Below, in pieces: positions 51,267 to 58,185 of a DNA stretch of 64,000 nt. The stretch is taken from the NCBI GenBank assembly GCA_900290245.1, contig OKRB01000130.1:1-64000 (forward strand), given 5' to 3'. The translations under genes and the position numbers were made by a program. Position 1 is the stretch's first letter, and every line of letters begins with the position of its first letter. This DNA is from Candidatus Sulfuritelmatomonas gaucii (GTDB lineage: Bacteria; Acidobacteriota; Terriglobia; Terriglobales; Acidobacteriaceae). The notes under the pieces are model-generated. The model saw nothing but the letters and a program-made list of their open reading frames with translations, was not told the DNA's origin and ran no database searches.

Positions 51267-52370
51267 ATGAGAAAAGTGTTCGCGACGTTGCTGCTGGCGG
51301 CGTGCGCCCTATTGCTTCCGGCGCAAAAGCGTCTCGTACTCATCGATCAGGATGGTGCAGGCCCCGGCGGCACTGATCAGATGGCGATGCTCGCGCTTCT
51401 GCAATCGCCCGACGTGCAGGTGCTCGGCATCACCATGGTCACCGGCGATGCCTGGCGCGACGAAGAGGCCCTGCACACGCTGCGCATGCTGGAGCTGACA
51501 GGCCACACCGATGTTCCCGTTGCCAAAGGCGCTGTGTTTCCGCTCGTTCGCACTGAAGACGAAACTCGCCTGGACACGGCGCTCTACGGCAAAATTGCCT
51601 GGCTGGGCGCATGGGGCCGCGTTCCGGTCGCCACCGCCGAGCCCGCCAACGGCGCCAGCTCGCCCGCGCCGGCGCGATTTGAATCCCACGGTCCCTACGA
51701 GATTCCACCGATGCCCGAGGGCCTGCCCGCCATCAAACCGCTCGATGAGGACGCCGCCCACTTCCTCATCCGTCAAGTGCGCGCGCATCCGCACCATGTG
51801 ACCATCTATGCGGCGGGACCGCTCACCAATATCGCGCTCGCTATCTCTCTCGACCCGGAGTTCGCCTCGCTCACCAAAGGCATCGTGCTCATGGGCGGCA
51901 GCCTCAATCCGCAAACCGCCGATCCCGAGTTCGCCACCGACCCGCGCCATGAGTTCAACTTCTGGTTCGATCCCGAGGCCGCGCACATCGTCCTGCACGC
52001 CGATTGGCCGCGAATCGATGCGACCACCGTCGATGTCTCAGTCAAGGCCCCCTTCACGAAGCAGATGATTGACACCATCGCGAAGTCGCAGGCTCCCGCC
52101 GCGCGCTACATCGCCGCGTGGAGCCAGGCGCGATCCTACATGTGGGACGAGCTCGAAGCATGCGCCTGGATCGATCCCGCGATCACCACCCGCGAAGCTT
52201 TGGTCTATATGGATGTGGACCTGAGTCACGGCCCGAATTACGGCGACACGCTCATCTGGTCCGAGAGGCTGAAGCCGGCCACCGGCGTGCGCCTCGTTCA
52301 CGCGCAACTCGATCTCGATCTTCCGCGCTTCCAAAAAGAGTTTGTTGACCTGATGACGCGCACGCCTTAG
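51267..52370 (+). CDS. Nucleoside hydrolase-like protein
   Basis: 367 residues. A short hydrophobic start (ATLLLAACALLLPAQK) suggests export. VLIDQDGAGPGGTDQMAMLALL takes the place of the calcium-binding DTDxGxDDxxA motif: one Asp is Gly-substituted, so metal binding may differ. VLGITMVTGDAWRDEE and GGSLNPQT follow the family. Where most members have HDP near the end this has ACAWIDPAITT. The middle contains an insertion rich in Pro/Ala (VATAEPANGASSPAPARF). Compared with the copy at 29777 the catalytic elements are even less canonical. Sugar-binding but inactive is possible. Confidence 0.8.
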   Translation: MRKVFATLLLAACALLLPAQKRLVLIDQDGAGPGGTDQMAMLALLQSPDVQVLGITMVTGDAWRDEEALHTLRMLELTGHTDVPVAKGAVFPLVRTEDETRLDTALYGKIAWLGAWGRVPVATAEPANGASSPAPARFESHGPYEIPPMPEGLPAIKPLDEDAAHFLIRQVRAHPHHVTIYAAGPLTNIALAISLDPEFASLTKGIVLMGGSLNPQTADPEFATDPRHEFNFWFDPEAAHIVLHADWPRIDATTVDVSVKAPFTKQMIDTIAKSQAPAARYIAAWSQARSYMWDELEACAWIDPAITTREALVYMDVDLSHGPNYGDTLIWSERLKPATGVRLVHAQLDLDLPRFQKEFVDLMTRTP

Positions 52371-52387
52371 CCATTCGGCGCGAGCTC

Positions 52388-52515
52388 GCGCCAGGCGCAA
52401 ATCCTGAGTCCCTGTATCTCGAAGCCGCGACACCCAAGTTGACGCGACCCCCAGGGAGCGGCGACCTTTCACAGAATTCAAGAGGTCACAGCAACTCAGG
52501 AATTGCGCCAGGCGC
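52388..52515. repeat. MITE-like palindromic element, copy 2
   Basis: GCGCCAGGCGCAAATCCTGAG and CTCAGGAATTGCGCCAGGCGC are near-perfect inverted ends of about 128 bp. The inner sequence AAGTTGACGCGACCCCCAGG, then GAGCGGCGACCTT, corresponds to copy 1 at 44300, which has about 13 extra bp in the middle. It lies between the converging nucleoside hydrolase and membrane-protein genes. Confidence 0.65.
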
Positions 52516-52516
52516 C

Positions 52517-53065
52517 TTAATTCGACGCTTCGCCGTCGTGGTCGTGGTGCTCGTACTTGCGGATAGTCTCGTTCAGCAGGTCGGGATCGACGCAGACTTG
52601 TACCACGTCGAGCTCATGCCCGTTCGCATCAAGCACGAAGAGCGCCATCCGTCTGCCGGCGGGACGCGCGAAAATCAGGGTCTGTTCTCCGCCGTGCCGG
52701 CTGGTCTCGCGGATCATACGCTCCCATCCTTGCCCGAGCTTTTCCTCGACCATGCGATTTAGCTCTTCGCCGTCAACGGGCGCTGAGAAGTGCTCGAACT
52801 CAGCAACGTGAATGCCGCCCACGCCTCCGTGCGTGGCCCCGCCCGCAATCACGCTCGCCAGGAACATGAACGGGATGCGCGTGGCATGCGCGTGATAGCG
52901 GCTCTCGAGAGAGTTCACCACGCCGTCAAAGCCGCCTTCGCCGCCGCCCGCCCGCACAATCCACGGCACCACGATGACCACGCACAGCAGTGCGCATCCC
53001 AGAGGAACGAAGAAATGGACCGCCCATCGACTCCTTGTCGTTGGGGTGGAAAAATGTTGGCTCAT
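52517..53065 (-). CDS. Membrane-anchored protein of the sigma operon, unknown
   Basis: 182 residues. One membrane helix near the start (VHFFVPLGCALLCVVIVVPWIV) is followed by an extracytoplasmic part with a long acidic/His tail (KYEHHDHDGEASN). The segment MVEEKLGQGWERMIRETSRHGGEQTLIFARPAGRRMALFVLDANGHELDVVQVCV resembles the fold of DUF4252-type proteins. The start overlaps the previous gene's stop by 4 nt (ATGA). I do not recognise a named family. It is the last gene of the ECF sigma operon. Confidence 0.75.
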   Translation of the reverse strand: MSQHFSTPTTRSRWAVHFFVPLGCALLCVVIVVPWIVRAGGGEGGFDGVVNSLESRYHAHATRIPFMFLASVIAGGATHGGVGGIHVAEFEHFSAPVDGEELNRMVEEKLGQGWERMIRETSRHGGEQTLIFARPAGRRMALFVLDANGHELDVVQVCVDPDLLNETIRKYEHHDHDGEASN

Positions 53066-53718
53066 TGGTCACCACCCTTGTTGGTCTTGTCCTTGTCCTT
53101 TTCCTTGTCCTTGCCTTTCGTGTTCTTGTCGATGTCGCCCAGTGCGCCCAGTCCGCCCAGCCCTTTCAACATGCCCAACTGGTCCATGCGGATCGGCCCG
53201 AGGATCAGCACGATCGACAGCTCCTTCGGCTCTGCCGACAGAATGAACATGCCGTGCGGCTCACCGTTCACAAGCTTCACCATCACATCGGTCGTCTCAT
53301 TGCCCTTGCTCTCGCGCGTATGCACAAGGGGCGACCACTCCGGAGTCTCAAAAGCCTGCCGCAGCTTGTCGATCTGGTCCATCGAGTACTCGCCTTCTTT
53401 ATCGAATTCGTAATCACGGACGTAGATGCCGTCGAGTCCCTCAATCAGCTGCCTCACCGCGGCCTGGTCCTTATCATTCCCGTTCATGAATTTTGCCGCG
53501 AAATCGAGCATGTTCTTGCCCAGCGTCACTTCGGTCACGTTCGCGGCCCGCGCCGCAAGATCCTTTTCCACCTGCGCCGGCAACGGCAGCGGTGAAACTG
53601 CCTGCGCCGATGCGCTTTGACCATCCGTAACTGCCGTCACTTCCAATTCCGGCAAAGCGGCTGCAGGCATGGCCGCCATCGCAGCTCCCAACACGAAAAC
53701 GATCATTCGATTCCTCAT
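53062..53718 (-). CDS. Secreted DUF4252-type protein
   Basis: 218 residues. Signal peptide RMIVFVLGAAMAAMPAAALPE. The mature part contains LDFAAKFMNGNDKDQAAVRQLIEGLDGIYVRDYEFDKEGEYS and VLILGPIRMDQLG, the pattern of DUF4252, found in Bacteroidetes and Acidobacteria near ECF sigma genes. The tail (DKNTKGKDKEKDKDKTNKG) is lysine/aspartate-rich and disordered. GAGAGGAA precedes the chosen ATG. Overlap with the next gene shows coupling. Probably an envelope effector or sensor of the sigma system. Confidence 0.8.
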   Translation of the reverse strand: MRNRMIVFVLGAAMAAMPAAALPELEVTAVTDGQSASAQAVSPLPLPAQVEKDLAARAANVTEVTLGKNMLDFAAKFMNGNDKDQAAVRQLIEGLDGIYVRDYEFDKEGEYSMDQIDKLRQAFETPEWSPLVHTRESKGNETTDVMVKLVNGEPHGMFILSAEPKELSIVLILGPIRMDQLGMLKGLGGLGALGDIDKNTKGKDKEKDKDKTNKGGDQ

Positions 53719-53780
53719 CGATTTCCTCTCTTTCAACCCGGTTCGCGCTTCCGCGGTCCAAATTCCTTTTCGCAAAACGG

Positions 53781-54113
53781 CTACTCCGCCTTCCGGTTCT
53801 GCTGCTCGAGTTGCACGTTCATCTGTTCGAGCGCTCGATTGGCAATGCGCAACGCCGTGAAAACCTGCTGCTTTGCTTCCTCGCCCTTGTGAACCTCAAC
53901 TGTGTGCCGCCAATACACCGCTCCGCCTGCCACGCCGGCGAGCACAATTGATGCTGCCAACCTTTGCCACCACATCACGCGCGACTGGCGTCGTTGCGCA
54001 TGCTCCCGCCGCCTGCGCTCCAGCACTTTGCGCTTCAAATCGGCGGGAGCAGGCTGGCGCTTCATCGCCTCGCTCAGCTCGCGCTCAAAATCGTCCATGG
54101 GTTCAAGCTCCAC
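53781..54113 (-). CDS. Small single-pass membrane protein, likely anti-sigma partner
   Basis: 110 residues. A charged cytoplasmic N-terminus (MDDFERELSEAMKRQPAPADLKRKVLERRRREH) is followed by one helix (LAASIVLAGVAGGAVYW) and a coiled-coil outside part (EEAKQQVFTALRIANRALEQMNVQLEQQ). The position right after an ECF sigma gene, with a 10-11 nt overlap, and this topology fit an anti-sigma factor. The typical zinc HxxxCxxC motif is absent, so it belongs to the simpler membrane-tethered type if it is one. Confidence 0.7.
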   Translation of the reverse strand: MELEPMDDFERELSEAMKRQPAPADLKRKVLERRRREHAQRRQSRVMWWQRLAASIVLAGVAGGAVYWRHTVEVHKGEEAKQQVFTALRIANRALEQMNVQLEQQNRKAE

Positions 54114-54633
54114 GACTGTACTCCTGCAAATGCGTCGACGCCTTTGCCCGCAACAGCTTCAATCCGCGCTGCAGATGGCTCTTCACCGTAGCCAGCGGCG
54201 CGCCCAGCGTGGCCGCAATCTCCTCCGGCGTCAGATCCTCCTGGTAGCGCATCACCAGCGCCGCGCGCTGCGCCTCCGGCAAGGTCGCCAGCAGCCGGTC
54301 AACCTTCGCCGCCAGCCGCACCGCCATCGGCGAGCTGTCTTCGTCTACCTGCGCGCAATGGTTCTCGTTGATCTCCACCCACATGTTCACGCCGCGCACC
54401 CGCCGCCTTCGCAACGCATCGGTCGATCGGCTCATTGCCACGCGGCGCAGCCACGCGAGCGCATGCAGCGGTGACTCGATTCTGCCCAGATGCCGGTCCA
54501 ACTCGAGAAAAACATCCTGCGCAATCTCCTCGGCCAGGCCACGATCGCCGGTCATACGCAGCGCTAGAGAAAAGACCATCGACTGGTGCTCGTCGACGAG
54601 TTGTTCGAAGTCGGGCTGCCAGTCGCCGGCCAT
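54103..54633 (-). CDS. ECF RNA polymerase sigma factor
   Basis: 176 residues. Region 2 is FEQLVDEHQSMVFSLALRMTGDRGLAEEIAQDVFLELDRHL, and region 4 is LLATLPEAQRAALVMRYQEDLTPEEIAATLGAPLATVKSHLQRGLKLLR. It is a standard two-domain ECF sigma factor. It heads an operon with a small membrane protein, a DUF4252-type protein and another membrane-anchored protein. That layout suggests an envelope-stress or surface-sensing switch. Its own target promoters could not be identified here. Confidence 0.93.
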   Translation of the reverse strand: MAGDWQPDFEQLVDEHQSMVFSLALRMTGDRGLAEEIAQDVFLELDRHLGRIESPLHALAWLRRVAMSRSTDALRRRRVRGVNMWVEINENHCAQVDEDSSPMAVRLAAKVDRLLATLPEAQRAALVMRYQEDLTPEEIAATLGAPLATVKSHLQRGLKLLRAKASTHLQEYSRGA

Positions 54634-55149
54634 AATTCTCGCTGCTACCTCCTATTCCGCACGGGCATGCGGTTGGGGATGCAGAGATTTACGTCGAAGC
54701 TCGGACGTTGGTTCAACGACTGCACCCGATTTCCTGTTCGCTGCGGATCCCGCCCCAAAGCGCCGCGGGGGATCCTTCGCATGTCAAGGCTCCTGGTGCC
54801 CCATGTCGAGGTCCTTCAGGCCCCAACATGCTGTTTTCTTTGTCACTTGCGCCAGCTTCACTTTCCTGCTGAGTCTTGCTGGGAATTTCGGCCTTTTGCT
54901 GCAAAATCAGGACAGCATCACCGACTCGAGGGCTCGGCTTTCGGTGGGTCCGCCTTTTTTGGGTTAGAGGCTAAGTCCTTTGGAAGGATGTGTTTGCGTG
55001 TTTTTGTTTTAGAATCATAGACTTACAGTCTTCCGTGTATACCTCCATACCGGGCGCATGTAAGTTCTTTGTAATCAAATACGGAGGTATGGCATACGTA
55101 GGGGGGCTCGTCGACAGACGTTCTCGACAGCTTTTCCGGCGCACAACAC
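54634..55149. other. Gap before the propeller gene
   Basis: About 500 nt without a convincing gene. ATACCTCC (55039-55046) and GGAGGTAT (55083-55090) are complementary and the second looks like a ribosome site before an ATG at 55089. That frame is an implausible Arg-rich shadow of the next gene. No terminator was identified. Confidence 0.4.
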
Positions 55150-55161
55150 TAGACTGGCTTT
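55150..55161 (+). promoter_or_regulatory. -10 element of likely leaderless propeller-gene transcript
   Basis: TAGACT (55150-55155) ends 6 nt before ATG 55162. TCGACA (55124-55129) is a possible -35, but 20 bp away. Confidence 0.4.
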
Positions 55162-56352
55162 ATGCGAAAAATTGCGTCGCTACTCGCATTGCTGCTCGCT
55201 GCGTGCGGCCCGGCCCACGCTCAATGGCAAATCCAGAACTCGGGCACAACGGCCGATCTGCGCGGCATCGACGACGTAGGCGGAGGCGTCGCCTGGGCCT
55301 CGGGTACCAACGGCACCGTGCTGCGGACGGAAGACGGCGGCTATCTGTGGCAAGAGTGCACGATTCCGCCGGGCGCTGAGCATCTCGACTTCCGCGGTAT
55401 CCAGGCCTTCGACGCGAACACGGCAATCGTGATGTCCAGCGGCAAAGGCGATCTGTCGCGCCTCTACAAAACCACCGACGGATGCCACACGTGGAAGCTG
55501 GTGTTCACCAATCCAGATAAGGATGGCTTTTGGGATGCGATTCGGATTTCCGGTGCGAAAACTGTGCTGATGATCGGTGACCCGCTCCCGCATAAGGAAC
55601 TCGATCGATTGAAGGTGAAAACGTACTTCCACTTTCCCCTGTACGGAAGCGCTGATGCTGGCGATACATGGATGCGCCTCGATACGAACAACCTGTTTGC
55701 GCTCTCTGATTCCAAGGGTAATCCGACCGAATTCATTTTCGCCGCCAGCAATTCGTCGCTCTTGGAAATCGAAGACCACCGAATGATCATCTTCGCCAAA
55801 GGCGGAGTGATGCCGTCTCTCGGGCAATTGGAAATGATCGACAAACCAAACCCAATGCTGTGCAAATCTCCCTGCGCAATGGCCGGCAGCAGTCGAATTC
55901 CGCTGAAGTCTGGCCCAACTGCAGGAGCCTTTTCCGTCGCTGTTGACGATCCCAATTCTCCGGACCCAAGCCTCGTCGTTGTTGGCGGGGACTATGCGAA
56001 CCCTAATGACCATGCTGGTAACTCCGCATCCTGTTTTCGCGACACCCAGCTACTTATCGCGGGACGTTTCGATTGTGAAGCATCCGCCACCCCGCCCCAC
56101 GGCTTCCGCTCCGCCGTAGCCTACGATGCCGCCAGCAAAACCTGGATCACCGTCGGCCCCAACGGCACCGACATCTCCACCGACGATGGCCGCAACTGGC
56201 GTGCGCTTCATCCTGATCCCGCGCTCCACGAACCGCCCGATGCCGACCGCGACTGGAACGCGCTCTCCCTGCCCTACGTTGTCGGCCCCCACGGCCGCAT
56301 CGGCAAACTCAATCCTCACGCGCTTCAATCGGCACCAACCCAAGAAAAATGA
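55162..56352 (+). CDS. Secreted YCF48/BNR-type beta-propeller protein
   Basis: 396 residues. The signal peptide is ASLLALLLAACGPAHAQ. WQIQNSGTTADLRGIDDVGGGVAWASGTNGTVLRTEDGGYLWQ is the first propeller blade of the YCF48-like type, with further BNR-like turns (SRLYKTTDGCHTWKLV, GSADAGDTWMRL, GTDISTDDGRNWRAL). It resembles photosystem-assembly factor Ycf48 in fold only. Related secreted propellers are common in Acidobacteria and have no defined role. Confidence 0.85.
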   Translation: MRKIASLLALLLAACGPAHAQWQIQNSGTTADLRGIDDVGGGVAWASGTNGTVLRTEDGGYLWQECTIPPGAEHLDFRGIQAFDANTAIVMSSGKGDLSRLYKTTDGCHTWKLVFTNPDKDGFWDAIRISGAKTVLMIGDPLPHKELDRLKVKTYFHFPLYGSADAGDTWMRLDTNNLFALSDSKGNPTEFIFAASNSSLLEIEDHRMIIFAKGGVMPSLGQLEMIDKPNPMLCKSPCAMAGSSRIPLKSGPTAGAFSVAVDDPNSPDPSLVVVGGDYANPNDHAGNSASCFRDTQLLIAGRFDCEASATPPHGFRSAVAYDAASKTWITVGPNGTDISTDDGRNWRALHPDPALHEPPDADRDWNALSLPYVVGPHGRIGKLNPHALQSAPTQEK

Positions 56353-56384
56353 CCGCGAGACTCCCGCGTGACGCTTCTTCGTTT

Positions 56385-56420
56385 GCTTGTTCGCTTGTTC
56401 CCTCGGTCCCTCGTTCTCCG
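56385..56420. repeat. Degenerate octamer repeat between genes
   Basis: Read on the minus strand this gives GGAGAACGAGGGACCGAGGG followed by AACAAGCGAACAAGC. The GGGAACAA/GGGAACGA unit is the same as in the insertion within egtB at 40338-40369. Confidence 0.6.
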
Positions 56421-56423
56421 TCT

Positions 56424-57821
56424 TCAAAACAAATCAGGAATACTGTGAAACGCGATGCGCGTCGGCGCGGCCTTATACGCGGTCAGCATCGCCGCCGGCG
56501 CCAGCGTGCTCATGCCGTACTTGTCGTTGATCTGATCCATCGTCACTAGCAATCGCGTGCGGCTCTGCTCTTCTTCGAGGCCGTCGAAGAGCGCCAGCGT
56601 GTGCAGCCGATCCGGAACCAGGTTGTTCAGTTGCACTCCGATAAAGTACGGGCTGTCGTATTGCTTGCCTGAAGGCCGCGACTCCCAGAGCCGGCGCAGC
56701 GCTGCAATCAACATCTGGTTGTCCTGGCACTCGTGCAATTTGATTTCGCTGCGCCAGCCGCGTGCTGGCACGCCAAAACGGCTCACCGGCGTGTTCTCGC
56801 TGCGTGGAACCGCAAAACCGATCGCCAGTCCGATATTGCTGGCCCACAGGCCCTGCGAGCGGAGCCGCATGGCCGCTTTGTGCAGCAGCTTGTGCGCCAC
56901 GGCCCAGGCTTTTTCTGCCGTACGCATCTCCGGCGCCAGCACGTGCGAGTGGCTGATGGATTTCTGATGCTCCAGCTCCGCCGTCTCGACATCTTCGCCT
57001 TGCAGCCAGTGCCACATCCGCTCGCCCCACACCGATCCCCAGAGCTCGCCGGTCTGCTCGCGGTCGAGCGCGAGCAGATCGTCCATGGTGCGGATGCCCT
57101 TCTCGTTCAGCCGCTTCTCGGTGCGCGCGCCAATGCCCGGCAGATCGCGCAGTGTGAGCGTGTGCAGCGCTTCGGGCAGAATGTCCAGCGGCAGCGCGAC
57201 AAGTCCGTCAGGCTTTTCCATGTCGCTCGCCACCTTCGCCAGGTAGCGATTCGTCGCCAGGCCCACCGAACTGCGCAGCATCTCACCCACGTGCTCTCGA
57301 ATCGCGGCCTTTGCCCTCGTGCCAAGCTCGATCGCTTTCAGCAGCGGCCGTTCCCGCCCCATCAGCCGGCACGCCATCTCATCAATCGAGCACACCGCAG
57401 TCACCGGCACGCAGCTCTCTACGGCCTCGACCACGCGGTGATGGTACTCGGTGTAGATCTCGTGGCGGCCCTCCACCAGCACGATCTCCGGGCACATCCT
57501 TTTCGCGTCGGCGACAATCGTTCCGGTCCGCACGCCGAAGGCCTTGGCCTCGTAGCTGGCGGCGATGCAGCAGGTGGTGTCGGCCATCATCGGCACGACC
57601 CCCACCGGGCGCCCGCGCAACTCGGGCCGCACCTGCTGCTCCACACTCGCAAAATAGGAATTCAAGTCGACGAAGAGCCAGTTCAGCAGGGCGCCAGGGG
57701 AAGAATCCATTTCCGCAAGGTTGTCCGGCTCCCTGGCACCGCCCTCGAGTCCCAGGGTGGCCAGCTCTTCAGGCCACTCCTCTGGAATCGGTGACATCCC
57801 CGAATTGGAACTCGTAGCCAT
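56424..57821 (-). CDS. Y-family DNA polymerase (DinB-like), divergent
   Basis: 465 residues. WLFVDLNSYFASVEQQ gives the first catalytic Asp, and VCSIDEMACRL the Asp-Glu pair (usual form SIDEAYLD, here changed after DE). RDLPGIGARTEKRLNEKGI is the helix-hairpin-helix. The last residues SIPDLF look like a beta-clamp binding peptide. These proteins copy past damaged bases. The ~40 residues before the polymerase core are variable. No imuA or dnaE2 lies nearby, so it is not the mutasome arrangement. The true start may be at MSPIPEEW, 24 nt later. Confidence 0.88.
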   Translation of the reverse strand: MATSSNSGMSPIPEEWPEELATLGLEGGAREPDNLAEMDSSPGALLNWLFVDLNSYFASVEQQVRPELRGRPVGVVPMMADTTCCIAASYEAKAFGVRTGTIVADAKRMCPEIVLVEGRHEIYTEYHHRVVEAVESCVPVTAVCSIDEMACRLMGRERPLLKAIELGTRAKAAIREHVGEMLRSSVGLATNRYLAKVASDMEKPDGLVALPLDILPEALHTLTLRDLPGIGARTEKRLNEKGIRTMDDLLALDREQTGELWGSVWGERMWHWLQGEDVETAELEHQKSISHSHVLAPEMRTAEKAWAVAHKLLHKAAMRLRSQGLWASNIGLAIGFAVPRSENTPVSRFGVPARGWRSEIKLHECQDNQMLIAALRRLWESRPSGKQYDSPYFIGVQLNNLVPDRLHTLALFDGLEEEQSRTRLLVTMDQINDKYGMSTLAPAAMLTAYKAAPTRIAFHSIPDLF

Positions 57822-58026
57822 CTGGCGCCAAGTTTCGCCTTTTGTTCTCTATCATACTGCCAAAATCCTTGAAATCAATGGGAATCATCAGTAATGTTTG
57901 TTTCACAATCCATCTGGGCTAAACTTTGAAGATAGGAGTACCGTCCTTAAAGACAACTCCGTAGCCTTCTGCGAAGCTCAAACGCATCGAAAGAAGTGTG
58001 CGGCGACCCCGGATTGGTGACCGAAA

Positions 58027-58179
58027 ATGCAGACTCTGTCGCATTGGCTTGTGGAGAATGGAATCGTCCTGGCCGTTTTGGTTACGGTAGGCGTAGCCGT
58101 ACTCCTCGTATGTTGCGTGGAGTGCACCCGCTGCCCCAAAGGCGAAAAGGACGAGATCTTTCATCGCCACGAAGTATAG
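58027..58179 (+). CDS. 50-residue membrane protein with Cys-rich tail
   Basis: A short frame below common length cut-offs. MQTLSHWLVENG is followed by one hydrophobic helix IVLAVLVTVGVAVLLVCC and then VECTRCPKGEKDEIFHRHEV. The charged, Cys-containing tail (C-x2-C) after the helix looks cytoplasmic and possibly metal-binding. GGTGA lies 9 nt before the ATG. It ends 7 nt before the converging S9 peptidase stop. The longer minus-strand frame at 57919-58170 is less protein-like. Family unknown. Confidence 0.5.
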   Translation: MQTLSHWLVENGIVLAVLVTVGVAVLLVCCVECTRCPKGEKDEIFHRHEV

Positions 58180-58185
58180 AACTGC

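Noticed and set aside
54586-55020. 144-codon plus-strand frame
   Set aside because: It begins inside the sigma-factor gene on the opposite strand and has no motif. Composition looks non-coding.
57919-58170. 83-codon minus-strand frame
   Set aside because: It overlaps the better-shaped 50-residue plus-strand membrane protein and has no ribosome site or family likeness.
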